Assembly (NCBI GenBank): GCA_008638375.1
Contig: CM018051.1
Span: 13,198,369-13,262,368 of the forward strand
From: Nyssa sinensis
Lineage: Eukaryota > Streptophyta > Magnoliopsida > Cornales > Nyssaceae
Direction of reading: 5' to 3'
Length of the DNA: 64,000 nt
The number at the start of each line of letters is the position of its first letter. The stretch's first letter is position 1. Under the pieces are notes generated by a model. That model saw only the letters and a program-made list of their open reading frames with translations. It had not been told where the DNA came from and did no database searches. A program made the position numbers and the translations under genes. Below are positions 40,801 to 50,050 of the stretch, piece after piece.

Positions 40801-42098
40801 TGATAGGTACATAGGTAGGTTGAGAGAGGCATGTGTTAACAGAACACCCTTGAGTGAAGATATCTCTCATCCTCAACCCAAACCATTACCAATCATCATT
40901 TTTGATGGATGAGACTCTCTCTACATTCTTTGTGGTCCTATTGTCCCTGAAGACTCACTTCTTTTGCTTAGTATAATGGCAAAATGCTCAGGTTGTTAAC
41001 CATGAGATCACATGTTCGAATCTGATAACGGCCACTTTGTGCGACTGAATGATGGTCTTAATTAATTATCAATTCACCGACATTTCTCGCTAAGTCGCAC
41101 CTCAAGAAACACTTGAATATGGTTTTTCCACTATAATAAGAAATTTCACTAAAACTAGTCAATGAAAGGTTACCCAAAGAGCAACCATTGCGTTGCATTT
41201 CGTATGGAATAATCCAAAATGTAGAATTTTGAAAGTATTCACATTCCACCTCAAAAAAATACAGGATGGAAGATCATTGATCATTCTATAAACAAAAACC
41301 ATGACGAAAGCTTGGCATTATTACCCACCAAGCCCACCCCAATTTCTGAGTCCCCAAAGACATGATTATTTATTTCCTTCCTTATGGTGTGTAAAGCAAC
41401 AAAAAGAAGAACCCATTAGGCATAAGCCAATATTTCCATTTTCAAATAGAAAAGCTTGTGCCCAAGCAAGTAATTTCCGTCGCAGAAATGATAGGATATC
41501 TTAAATGTAAAAGGCGTATAAGTACATGTAAGACCATGATCTGTGACAAAGACACAGGTTACAATTTGAGACTCAATCACAGGGAGTTAAAAATAGGAAC
41601 TTCCCAAATTATGGACGCAAAGGCAGGGGTATATGTGTGCAAGTTTGTTGATTTACTGTATCAAACATATGCTAATATATGTTGTGGTGATTAGGTGTTT
41701 GTGTGAAGAGATGATATAATATATGCCATGGAAGGGGGCCTGTTTACAATCCAACCACGACAGAAGGTTGAGGTTGGTGGGCTCTGGGTTACCAAAAAGA
41801 AAAAAGAAAGAAGAAGAAGACGAGAGAATGGTTGAGTGGATATACAAAAGAAGAGTGAGGGGAGGAAGAGGGGCTTAGAAATTGGCTGCAATGCAGCTAA
41901 TGTGTTCAATTTTCTTCACCCATTCAAGCAAAAGCATCAACAGCAAATGATCTCAAGAAAAACTTAATAGAACCTACCATAAAACCCTAGAAATATAAAT
42001 TACAGAGAGAAATTAGTAGCTCAGAGCAAAGAACAAAAGCACGACGAAACAACAATACGAATTGGGTGTAAAGCAGATTCAACTGAAGGCCCATAATC

Positions 42099-42130
<32 letters not shown>

Positions 42131-42284
42131 CCGTGTGAGATGCCCTGTATCATTAATAAAGAATGATTCCGTGTCGGAGTTTTGGAATGAGGATTTTAGA
42201 GAAAAAAGAGTACCAGTAAAAAGGGGTGTGATGAAACTGGGCAACGTCCACTGATGAGAGAAGAACCAAATTCGAAGTCGTCAT
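22503..42284 (-). CDS. NTAQ1: Protein N-terminal glutamine amidohydrolase (NTAQ1), six exons
   Basis: Minus-strand exons 42214-42284, 33594-33699, 30112-30189, 29863-29993, 28899-29023 and 22503-22660 join in frame to 222 codons plus TGA, close to plant family length. The enzyme deamidates N-terminal Gln to Glu, so the protein can be arginylated and degraded in the Arg/N-degron pathway (cytosol/nucleus). The Cys-His-Asp triad is visible: Cys24 in TPFYCEENVY, His80 in the family hallmark WDYHV, and Asp98 in [34 protein letters not shown] and GNWIAQPP are further family blocks. Introns 1, 3, 4 and 5 are GT-AG; intron 2 is GC-AG. The start ATG is the first in exon 1, after an A16 leader tract. 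Intron 1 (8.5 kb) carries a 6-kb L1 in antisense. No coding damage was seen. Confidence 0.95.
22774..22828. repeat. (GT)n(GA)n compound microsatellite in NTAQ1 intron 5
   Basis: About 12 GT units followed by about 14 GA units, 110 bases upstream (in the minus sense) of the exon 6 acceptor. On the minus strand it is a TC/AC tract, which can also act as an extended pyrimidine region. Confidence 0.9.
23575..23752 (+). mobile_element. Au SINE
   Basis: It reads like a diverged plant Au SINE: a tRNA-like head (gtgacccttgcacagtggcaa), a B-box region (ggtgcatatttgagtcct), then the body words agcctctgcaaaatgcgag, agactgcctac, agaccttgttgagtgcgtta and the end gtacattgggtacagcc. Direct repeats ttgtcttaaatttt flank it at 23561-23574 and 23753-23766 (14 bp). 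It lies in NTAQ1 intron 5, antisense to the gene. Confidence 0.85.
24640..25810 (-). mobile_element. 5'-truncated L1 in NTAQ1 intron 5
   Basis: It begins with a T-tract and atatataaacaaggtgcctg (L1 3' UTR). The minus strand codes, with breaks, the ORF2 C-terminal region: [25 protein letters not shown] near 25720, [37 protein letters not shown] near 25480, and zinc-finger tail wording near 25050. It is in the same orientation as NTAQ1. Target duplications were not identified. Confidence 0.8.
25811..28377. other. Rest of NTAQ1 intron 5, nothing recognised
   Basis: AT-rich intron sequence without recognisable elements apart from a (AT)n tract at about 28202-28226. Short ORFs here lack motifs. 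Confidence 0.5.
28378..28660. repeat. Three-copy tandem repeat near NTAQ1 exon 5
   Basis: Units start with tacatagttacagcataa at 28378, tacatatttacagcataa at 28454 and tacatatttacagcataa at 28559. All contain cttttcctttccaaa and end around aatgcaaaatg. The spacings are 76 and 105 bp; the second and third units carry an extra segment (catctta-atg/atgaaag). Located 240 bases from the exon 5 donor side. Confidence 0.85.
29120..29247. repeat. 64-bp tandem duplication in NTAQ1 intron 4
   Basis: gtgagcaagtgaaagagaaa occurs at 29120 and 29184, each followed by A-rich sequence and ggataggaataggg-like wording. The second copy has gained an A16 tract. Confidence 0.8.
30343..30478. repeat. 68-bp tandem duplication in NTAQ1 intron 2
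   Basis: Two almost identical 68-bp units (30343-30410 and 30411-30478) start aatggtatgctgaaggtttt and end ttgtttcctaag. Only one difference was noticed (taaatg / tatatg). Each unit contains the short inverted repeat gtgggg/ccccac around gtatcaaa. Confidence 0.9.
31201..31220 (-). mobile_element. Micro-insertion with L1-like tail (20 bp)
   Basis: The sequence between two copies of taatgatccctct (31188-31200 and 31221-31233) is T14 followed by gatcag. Inverted this is ctgatc plus an A-tract, matching the L1 3' end type (cttaccgatcaaaaa at 19481). The T-run makes the exact left edge ambiguous. In NTAQ1 intron 2. Confidence 0.6.
31500..31975 (+). mobile_element. L1 3' region, second L1 subfamily, in NTAQ1 intron 2
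   Basis: Plus-strand pieces match the ORF2 tail of plant L1: VKWGTHKV near 31620, the ERE of the WRERN-type box near 31690, then [21 protein letters not shown] and [10 protein letters not shown] at 31700-31800. The 3' UTR words ttggtgtacatgtagcaccc follow. Frameshifts and stops are present. Parts of 31260-31480 are internally duplicated (gtgttccttccatttcttg twice). Confidence 0.7.
32200..32291. repeat. 53-bp spaced tandem duplication
   Basis: A 39-bp word beginning catcattgttgacaaaaaca occurs at 32200-32238 and again at 32253-32291 with one difference. In NTAQ1 intron 2. Confidence 0.85.
33202..33228 (-). mobile_element. Micro-insertion with L1-like tail (27 bp)
   Basis: Flanked by ggtgtaaaccacaagcc (33185-33201) and ggtgtaaaccacaggcc (33229-33245), 16 of 17 matching. 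The insert inverted reads acttgtcaaaaaacac plus A10. The first 13 bases equal the L1 3' end seen at 18313 and the insert at 62511. In NTAQ1 intron 2. Confidence 0.75.
33994..34101 (-). mobile_element. tRNA-derived SINE sharing the L1 3' tail
   Basis: Inverted, it has an A-box-like ggataagttgggaaggggc, a B-box-like aggtcctagtgtcaactccc, and the end gggccactttacctatcaaaaa. Imperfect repeats ttgtggcatatctttt / ttgtggcatgtctttt flank it (about 33981 and 34103). A partial second copy in the opposite direction lies at about 34220-34282 (ccaaggtccaggtaaaactc ... ccacttaactatcaaaa). Both are in NTAQ1 intron 1. Confidence 0.6.
34220..34315 (+). mobile_element. 5'-truncated copy of the same SINE
   Basis: ccaaggtccaggtaaaactc, cccaccccaagggccacttaa and ctatcaaaa align with the inverted form of 33994-34101. 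The tail word gccacttaactatcaa is duplicated at about 34262 and 34292, which suggests local slippage or a second end. Confidence 0.5.
34490..34504. repeat. Target-site duplication of the full-length L1 (left copy)
   Basis: atatgctgcttgatt, identical to 40567-40581. Confidence 0.9.
34505..40566 (+). mobile_element. Full-length but decayed L1 LINE inside NTAQ1 intron 1
   Basis: Bounded by the 15-bp duplication atatgctgcttgatt (34490-34504 and 40567-40581) and ending in ttacttatc plus an A-tract (about 40557-40565). In order: a 5' leader; an ORF1 with a DUF4283-like nucleic-acid-binding part ([11 protein letters not shown] ... [11 protein letters not shown] ... [10 protein letters not shown], about 35040-35290); ORF2 from ATG 36843 with an endonuclease domain ([26 protein letters not shown]); reverse transcriptase at 37900-39020 ([48 protein letters not shown]); and the zinc-finger tail to about 40470. 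Stops (first at 37086) and frame changes near 37900, 39000 and 39300 make it inactive. It is antisense to NTAQ1. Confidence 0.95.
36843..40478 (+). pseudogene. L1 ORF2 pseudogene (endonuclease-reverse transcriptase)
   Basis: This would code the endonuclease that nicks the target and the reverse transcriptase that copies the element RNA. The reading starts in one frame at ATG 36843, meets stops at 37086 and just after, changes frame near 37900, is open for 372 codons through the reverse transcriptase (37901-39019, with the F-A-D-D catalytic box), and changes frame again near 39000, 39300 and after 40200. The GDP-rich and FADD motifs are intact in the RT piece. It is clearly broken as a whole. 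Confidence 0.9.
40582..42213. other. Rest of NTAQ1 intron 1 beyond the L1
   Basis: Mostly unrecognised intron sequence. A tRNA-like stretch at about 40965-41080 (tagtataatggcaaaatgctc and, after a spacer, tgttcgaatctg) could be A and B boxes of an old SINE. An (AT)n tract lies at about 42103-42130, close to exon 1. Confidence 0.4.
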
Positions 42285-42289
42285 TGTTC

Positions 42290-42305
42290 TTTTTTTTTTT
42301 TTTTT
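42290..42305 (-). promoter_or_regulatory. A16 tract in the NTAQ1 5' leader
   Basis: On the minus strand, A16 followed by gaaca sits directly before the start ATG (42284). Poly(A) leaders in plants can bind poly(A)-binding protein, but a role here is only a guess. Length may be affected by sequencing. Confidence 0.3.
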
Positions 42306-42812
42306 CTCTCCTTGTTCGTGACTCAAGACAAATGTTCAGAACATTCTTCAGAGTTCAAACAGATTCACTCTCACTCTTAATATGACCGGACCAATGGTCG
42401 GTGTAGGGCCGTAATTTTAATTTTAGAATAAATTGATTTTTTTTTTTGAATTTATAAATTTTTAATTTAAATTCAAATTTATTAATTATTAGATTCGATC
42501 AGATTTAATATTATATTCTAATTTATAAAATTTAACATATATAACTTCATTTTAAACAGTCTTTTATATAATTTAATATTTAACATATTATAAAAAATTT
42601 AAAAAATATATTTTAATATAACAGATAAAAATTAATATATATATATATGTACGTATGCACTTATTTTTAATTGAATCTGAACAAATCAAATTTGTTTAAT
42701 CCGAATTAAATTTATTTAACTAAAAAAAATTATCGAATTTAAATGAATTAGATTGTGATATCAAATTTTTTGTATCATATTTAGATAAATAAATAAAATT
42801 CAATTAAATTTA

Positions 42813-43447
42813 CTGATGCTGCACTTTTTGACTCGCAACACGTAAGGGCTCCGTGACCTGTAGAACACTCAGAAAGATGATCAGAGGACCACCGGATTGG
42901 CTCCGGCGGTAGCCGCTCCGATGCTTAAGTGAGTAAGGGAATTGAAAGACTGTATTGAAAGTCAAAGAATGAGCATGAATCAGATAGCGTACCTCTAGGG
43001 TTCAATATATAGGCCGAAGCTTTCCTAAGTTGATTAGGATTCGACGCCATGAATATAGGGATATGATCATCGGAGATTGCAGTTACCTTGTGGGCATTGA
43101 GTCGTAGATGGAGATAATCATAAATGGTAGTTTCCGTATTGGAGACTGCTTCCTTATCCTCTGCCCGGAATCCGCTAAGGCGGAGATAATCATAAATGGT
43201 AGTTTCCGTGTTGGAGACTGTTTCCCTATTCTCTGCTCGGAATCCGCTAAGGCGGTGACGAGATCTGAAGCTCTGGTCTGGACCCTGTGATCAGTTCTGG
43301 ATATATTTGTTTGGTCACTTCCGACCTTATGTGATGATCTGGATGTCATAGGCTGAGCGAGAATCATGCTAGCTGAACATAAATCGGACTGTGGTCATAC
43401 GTGTCAAGTGTTGATTGGCCTGTCTTTTTATGGTATATCATTTACAT
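42813..43447. repeat. Unclassified GC-richer repeat with a 72-bp tandem duplication
   Basis: This GC-richer block contains ttggctccggcggtagccgc wording that I associate with repeats in many plants. It holds two tandem 72-bp units (43110-43181 and 43182-43253), each starting ggagataatcataaatggta and ending aatccgctaaggc with a few differences. It may be an LTR or a non-autonomous element. The ends tg...ca at the given coordinates are only suggestive, because no target duplication was seen. Confidence 0.4.
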
Positions 43448-43911
43448 CAAAATCTAATTCATTGTCTATATTAGGCAAGAGAAATTATTTTAAGATTTAG
43501 ATTTACTGGGCTCTGATCACTTATCAATTGATCAGAAGATACAACTTGCTTTCTTATCAATGGATCAACTCTACTGAATGTATACCCAAAAGTGGTAGTG
43601 CTTGAATTGTTGGCTCAAGTGTCATGTAGAGAGAGTTTCATTTTATGGATAATTTTGCATAACTTTTTAGTAATCATCATATCTTAGTGGGTAGTCACAG
43701 TTATTTTTTTTTGACATGTACAAAAGGTACACAATTTAAAGCATTTAAGAAAAAATTTGTTAAAGCTCGGCCAAATAACAAAATATGTTTTTCTTTTAAA
43801 CAACGTTTACAAATATAAATACAAAATAGGCAGTGATGGGATTAGGATGCATTTATCATCAATTAATAAGAGATATAATAAGAATTAACAAACACTAGTA
43901 ATAATGAGAAT

Positions 43912-44676
43912 TAGGGGCGAACAAAATAACCGATAACTGACCTAACCCGATTTTAATAGATTTGGATTGATTTGAGTTAAAATGAGTTCAGGTTAGAAAA
44001 TTTAAAAATTAGATTAGTTCGGATTACCCGACCCGACCCGACCTGACCTAATTCATAATTTTTTTTTTTTATCAACTCTTTTTGTTCTAATTTTTAAAAA
44101 AAATCTTGAAAGATTTTCTGTAATTGTTTAAAATCTTAAAGAATGCGGGTATAATTTATTTTTTTTTATAAAAAAAATATTCATTGTTCCTCTCAAACAC
44201 CTTTTTTTTCCTACTTTATATATATTTTTTTCCAATACTCCATCCTACATGCATTATCATGAAAATAGTTCTAGCCCAAGACTTCCAAATCTACAAGCAA
44301 TGTCCTGACTATCTCATTGTCCTAAGAGAAAAAGAAGTTTCATAGCTTCTTTAATTTGCTTTTATATTTGCATCACAAAAAATATACTCCCAATTTCTCT
44401 TCCCTCTTGCATTCACTCACCCAATTTGATGGTTAAAAAAAGGATAAAAAATATGATTTGAAGTTTACAAACTTTGTTTTAATTATTTAGTAATAAGTAC
44501 TTTATCTTTTGGTATTATGATTTTACAAACCAATGAGATAATAACAAATCAAAGACATTTGTTAATAAAAAAAAGTACATTAAGTTATTAATTTTCTTTT
44601 TTAAAATCACTGTAATATCAAGTTTTTTTTTCTTATTGTCAAAATGTTATAGATACTTAGATGACTTAATTTTCAT

Positions 44677-44713
<37 letters not shown>

Positions 44714-44861
44714 AGAGTTAATTTTTTTATTTTATTTTTTGGTTTTTGTAAAAAAAAAAAAAAGTTGGACCAAGAAAATGTTCAATTCGAATTGAGTTGG
44801 GTCTAATAGTTCGCAATTTCGATTTCGGTTCTAGTACAACCCGACCCCACATGCACCCTTA
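43912..44861. mobile_element. Non-autonomous hAT-like element, about 950 bp
   Basis: Left end taggggcgaac, right end gcaccctta (inverted taagggtgc). Flanks atgagaat (43904-43911) and atgaaaat (44862-44869) match at seven of eight bases, the hAT duplication size. The subterminal parts are rich in (a)cccga/gggt words on both sides and the centre is AT-rich with a (TA)n tract. No transposase coding. Confidence 0.65.
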
Positions 44862-45072
44862 ATGAAAATGATGACCAAACAACAATCGTCAATCTATTTG
44901 AACTTCATATCTTTTTTTTTCTTTTCTGAAAAATAAAAATTGGAAGTATTGCAAGATTAGCACCAACTATTTCTTTGGAATGTTACTAATTTTATTTTAA
45001 TAACGGCTACAACTCAAAGCCATGTGAGGATAAAGCATGATTTGTCCAAGAAGGGCAGCTCAAGCAAGCAGG

Positions 45073-45302
45073 CTAAGAAGCCGTACAGCAGCAAGCAAGA
45101 GGTGCACCCACGCCCGGTTCAATACATTTTCCACCTTCAGGATACCCTTGGCTTTTGCAAGCTTCATTGCAGTCTGGAAAATTTGAACAGGGCCCCTGGC
45201 ACACCTCCCAACCAGTTCCTTCTTCTTTGGCTGCTTCACCTGCCATCAAATCAAATGCTACACCAGAAAATAAATCCTTGAATCTAACTATTAATGCCAA
45301 AC

Positions 45303-45338
<36 letters not shown>

Positions 45339-45433
45339 GGAGAGAGAGTTTGGAAGATGGATTTCTAACTTGAAGTCAGGAGGAGCAAAGCCACGCAGAG
45401 AAACCCAAGGAGAGAGATGTTAGGAAAAGCCAT
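45073..45433 (-). CDS. Defensin-like cysteine-rich secreted peptide, two exons
   Basis: Exons 45370-45433 and 45073-45257 on the minus strand (112-bp intron, donor gttaga, acceptor tgtag) join in frame to 82 codons plus TAG. Residues 1-21 form a typical signal peptide (MAFPNI then a leucine-rich core LGFLCVALLLL). The mature part carries eight cysteines in the order C-x3-C-x5-C-x3-C-x10-C-x10-CCC, with the GYPEGGKC turn typical of plant defensin-like (DEFL/LCR) families. Such peptides are secreted and act in defence or in reproductive signalling; the role of this one is unknown. A TATA box lies about 40 bases before the ATG. The reading frame is intact. The donor is weaker than consensus, but the split after the signal peptide is the usual family gene structure. 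Confidence 0.8.
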
Positions 45434-45472
45434 TCTACCAAGTTTTGAGTCTCACTTTCTTCTATATTGGCA

Positions 45473-45479
45473 TTTTATA
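45473..45479 (-). promoter_or_regulatory. TATA box of the defensin-like gene
   Basis: Minus-strand gtataaaatg, with tataaaa centred 43 bases before the start codon, which implies a very short 5' leader. Confidence 0.5.
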
Positions 45480-45499
45480 CATCCCCAAGACTGCATATT

Positions 45500-45690
45500 T
45501 ATATGTATTCTAATTATTAGAGGACAGTCTGACTCCGATGATTATGACCAAGATATGAGTGATTCTCCACAATTGTAGCAGTTTTTTTTTCCTTGTATAT
45601 TTGTTTCCATATTTGTAATTGTACAGCTACCATGTATCTTCTGTCTATAAATGAATATCTCCTCACAGCATATTGGCTGGAGGCATTTCC
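45500..45690 (+). repeat. Possible Ty1/copia solo-LTR piece
   Basis: ttgtatatttgtttccatat, ttgtaattgtacagctacc and tctataaatgaatatctcctc resemble the U3/R part of plant copia LTRs. No termini or target duplication were fixed. Confidence 0.25.
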
Positions 45691-46049
45691 TTTACACTAA
45701 TCACCTTTATACTTGCCAATGAAATTTTTTTTCTATATTGACATTTTAAATTTATTCCAAAATTTGTGTGAATAATACGGAAATGGACAATATTTCCTAT
45801 ATTGGCATGTTACATTTATTCCAAGGTTAATGATATGATAATGAACAATGTTCTTATATTGACATGTTAAATTTATTCCATGATTCGTGTTAATAATATG
45901 GCAATGAACAATATTTCCTTTACACTTTTACATTTATTAATTCTAAGATTTGTGTGAGTGATTTGACAATTAACAACATTTCCTATATTGATATGTTACA
46001 ATTATTCCAACATCATTTCCTTTAGATGAGTTTCAAAATTTTATATCAA

Positions 46050-46095
<46 letters not shown>

Positions 46096-48188
46096 CAAAA
46101 GACTCAGACAAAAATTATTGATAAAAGATTGTCACAATACATGAGACTATCATCATTGTAAGGTTTAAGTAGTGTTAATTATATAGTCTTATTTTTCTAG
46201 TGAAAAGACTGTTTTCATTACTCAAATTTATAATATTTTGATTTTGATTTTTTAAAATAAATTAGTATGGAAGTGGGTTAAAGTAAAGTGAGTTGAATTT
46301 TTCAAACACATTATAAAAGTGGAGTTTACTAGCTTGAAGCTTATTTAAGTTTTTAGTTAATAGAATTTCTCTATTTTCATAAAGATAAATATCTCATCTC
46401 GCATCTATAGTGGGTCCCATGAGTGGTGAACCCACCTTTATAATAAAGATGAGACAAAAATGAATTATAAAAGATAGCACGTCTATCATTAATTTTTTAT
46501 GAGTTTTGGTAACTACTCTTCAAGTCAACGTGAATATACATATTAAAACAGACTTCATATTGAAAAAGAGGTTTAATATTACAAATAGAACCTCTAGTTA
46601 AGACAAAAATCTTAATGATGGACAGATGGTGAGTAAATGAAAACCGTTATTCCTAATAAAGGCCCTATAATCAAATTTTATGCTCAATCAATATCCTTTT
46701 TTATGTGACATATTCAAATTTTAAGCTCAATCAACATCTTTATATAGTATGACTAAATGTTTCATATTTTCTTTTTTACTAATAATATTGTAGTGAAAAC
46801 TTAGACAACAAACATAATGTAATCACCTATACATGTATATGTGTGTGTGTGTGTGTGCATACTAAACTTTTACTAGTATGTTACAAACCCTTTTTTTTTG
46901 CAAAATAAATTAAAATAAAAAGCCTTTTTTAGTCACACAAACATTCGATTTGTGAGTTAACCAGTGATTGCAAAGTTTAAGATTTACATAAAAGTTTTCC
47001 AAATTCGACAATTTATTCGTGCAAGTAGGGTTCTCTCATTAAAAAATAAAAAAGCTTCTATCTTTTAAAAGTCATGTTACAAAGACTTTATACACTTTAA
47101 AGAAATTATCTAATTGTTATAAATTTGTTACAAACTTTTTTGAAAACTAAAATAAATATATTGAGAAAAAAACAATAGCCTACTTTCTTGGGAGGGGGAG
47201 AGGGCGAAAACATCTCCAAACTACAAAATTCTTGACAAAATCAAAGAGACATTATGTGGCCCTTTGAATAAACTTGGTCAAATCTAAGCATTGTGAGCCT
47301 CTCCTCCACATTAAAGCACTTTGCGTTGAACTTCTGAACCATATCGTCTCATGTATGTACTTCAGGGTAGAACCAAGAAAAAAAAACATAGCAAAAGTAT
47401 ATAGGTCACAAAGAGCCATACAATTGACTTGAAAATTTCTAATTTTCTTTTCGCTGACACACAACTTGTTTTTAAAGGCATTGAAATAAAGGCATTACAA
47501 TAAAACCTAAATGAATGGAATGGCAAAATAGTGAAATTTCACTATTTTATTTCAAGAAATGATATGATCTAATATTTTTCACGAATTTATTGTCCATGAA
47601 GCAAATTCAAAATTTTTGTTTATAGTAAAAGAAGTTTGATAGTCCATTTTTTATGTTTAATAGTGAATTTTCTTTTGTTTTTTGAAAGAGTGAAATTAAA
47701 CTATTTCACGATAAAATAATGAAATTTCACCATCTCGTCGGGAAGTGGTGAAATTTCACTACTTCGTTCGAATGAAATTTCATTGTATGTAGCAAGCTTT
47801 TTTCTTCAAAATTTGACATGCAATATAAATCTTGTTTGATAAATCTCGATTTTTAGAGTCCAAATATATAGATTTATTGTTTATAAGTTATTAAATTTAA
47901 AAATTAAAAAAAAAAATTGAAAGATTTCCTTTATTTTTGGGAGATAGTTAGGTAATGGAGGTTTTATACAGTAAGAGGTATCTTAGTCACAAAAAGATTG
48001 AGGAACTTTTGAGGTTAAGAAGAGTAAACTTGTACCCAATGCTAATTAATAACATATTTGTGAACCTTTGGCCAAATAGCCCTAGAAATTAAAAATAGAA
48101 ACAATGCCTATACATGGTGCCCTTGGTTAAAGGTGTCTTTTTAATTTATCATCTACAATTTTACAAGTAATATTGGTGTTATAAAATA
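45691..48188. other. Gene-less AT-rich stretch
   Basis: Holds several diverged copies of a 'tttcctatattgacatgttac atttattcca' type word at 45720-46020, a (TA)n tract at 46052-46092, and a cluster of tgaaatttca words at 47525-47790. No gene was recognised. Confidence 0.45.
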
Positions 48189-48614
48189 TTAGGATAATTA
48201 CATTGATCTTCCATGACTTACCTAACAATTACATGAACCTCCCATATATTTTCTAAAACTACATTGACGTGTCTATTATCCGACAATAAACAAATTCTTC
48301 CATCTGTACAACACTCATCATTGAATGGTGTTAGGGTTTCAACTAAATTATTTGATATGACTATAACACCATTATAAATTACACTGTCCTCCCCTATATT
48401 TTCAGAGATTACAGGGGAGGTCAATGTAATTATTAAATATCATAGGGGAGGTTAGTATAACTATATTTAAAGATAAAATAATAAATTTATGTTTGTCGTT
48501 AACGTCCATCCTCCTAACAATTTTGACAAAGGATGTTGGTGTAATATCTAAAATCATAGGGGATGTCCCTAGTAATTGTTAGATATGAATAGGGAGGTTA
48601 GTGTAATTATCGCT
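48189..48614. mobile_element. Long terminal-inverted-repeat element (about 430 bp)
   Basis: The left end aggataattacattgatctt continues with ccatgac-ta-cctaacaattaca. The right end inverted reads gcgataattacactaacctccc followed by tattcatatctaacaattac, so at least 50 bases pair. Inner parts repeat the 'gggaggt-ta-tgtaattat' wording. Probably a MITE or foldback element; a target duplication is not clear. Confidence 0.55.
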
Positions 48615-50050
48615 AAGAAAATCATTAAAGGTCGCTCTTCTTTCCCTACGTCTCCTCCGATTTTCGAAAGAATAGTAGAATAGATCAAATAAAGGTTAAG
48701 GAACCCCACCCTCTCCCTCTCTTTACATTCTTTTTCTTATCTATTTTTGAATCAAGCATGAAATAAACTCTCATCCCTTCCCATTTCCTCTCATTTCTTT
48801 CCAACTCTCTCAATCCAAGTGGGCAATTAGGGCTAGGTGAAAAGTGTGCCTAACACCTTTTCATTTTGTAGCTTATCCCACCAAACTTAAGATCTTTTTT
48901 GATTGTAGTTTTAGTTGCCTTATTATTGTTTTTAGTATGTTTTGAGATTAGATTGTAACTAGGACCAAAATCATGTAATTTTCATTTTTAGTCCTATTTG
49001 CATGTATTAATGTTATTGGGTTGTACTAGTTTGCTTGTTTAACTACCCAAAATGAGTTAGCAGCCCCTTTTAACCGTGTACGCTAAACACCCCATTTTGT
49101 CTTTTAGGAATTCCATAGTTGATAATTGTAATTGAACGAATTTTCATTTTTCATGACACTCACATTTTTTTATATAGGAATTTGTTATTGAATGACACAT
49201 GTTTTTGTGCTGATAAGTGATAAGAAAGAAAGAAAGAAATGACCATTGTTTGTCTTGAACTTATATTAAATACTGTTAATATAAAATTTATAACATTTTA
49301 TGTTTTTTTTAATATAAACATTAATTTAAAGGAATTGTATTTTTCATTTTTTGTTATAGCGATTTTAGCCGTTGAAAAGACTGATGTCTTGGGTGGTGCA
49401 TGTGCACTCTCTCACATAATTAGTATGAGTTCAATTCTCCAATCTCTCATTATTGTATAAAAAATTTATTATAGACGTTGAAGCAGTTATGGACTGATAG
49501 TGAAAATGCAATGCATTTCTCATTGATTTGATTGGCAGATCGATCTAATTCTTGTTTTAATTCCTTAGTTGCACTCAACCATCTCTTGGTCAGTTGTGAA
49601 GATTGAAAAATTACGATTTGATTGGATTGTGTAATATATATATATATATATATGTTTGTATTATGTGCGCATGTATTATACGAATCAATCAGATCATGAG
49701 TTTCAAACCGTTGTTCTGACTCATGCTAGCATTCCCCTTCAAAATATATTAATGTTTGAATTATTTTCATGGATTTAAGATAAATGTAACTATTTTATAT
49801 TGCTTATGTGGTTAATCAATTAAATCAAATTAAATTTAAGCTTATCAAATTTAAATAGAGGCATGCTTGAAGGTTCCGAAAGAGACTGATTTTTGTTATA
49901 AGTTAACCAAACAAGATTTCTTATCAAATTATTTAAATCTTACTAATTAATTATCAAATTATTTAAATCTCAATTATTTATTTATGCAATAATCAAATTC
50001 AGTTAAAATTGTAATGCAAAAGCAAAACCATAACGAAGCATTGCCGCGCA
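48615..50050. other. Gene-less stretch upstream of the DTWD2-type gene
   Basis: Contains a pyrimidine-rich segment at 48650-48830, a (TA)n tract near 49640 and no recognised promoter motif. The last about 50 bases are probably the gene's 5' leader. Confidence 0.4.

Noticed and set aside
43700..43740. ttttttttgacatgtac as another L1 tail
   Set aside because: It differs from the L1 ends after the T-tract and no flanking repeat was found.
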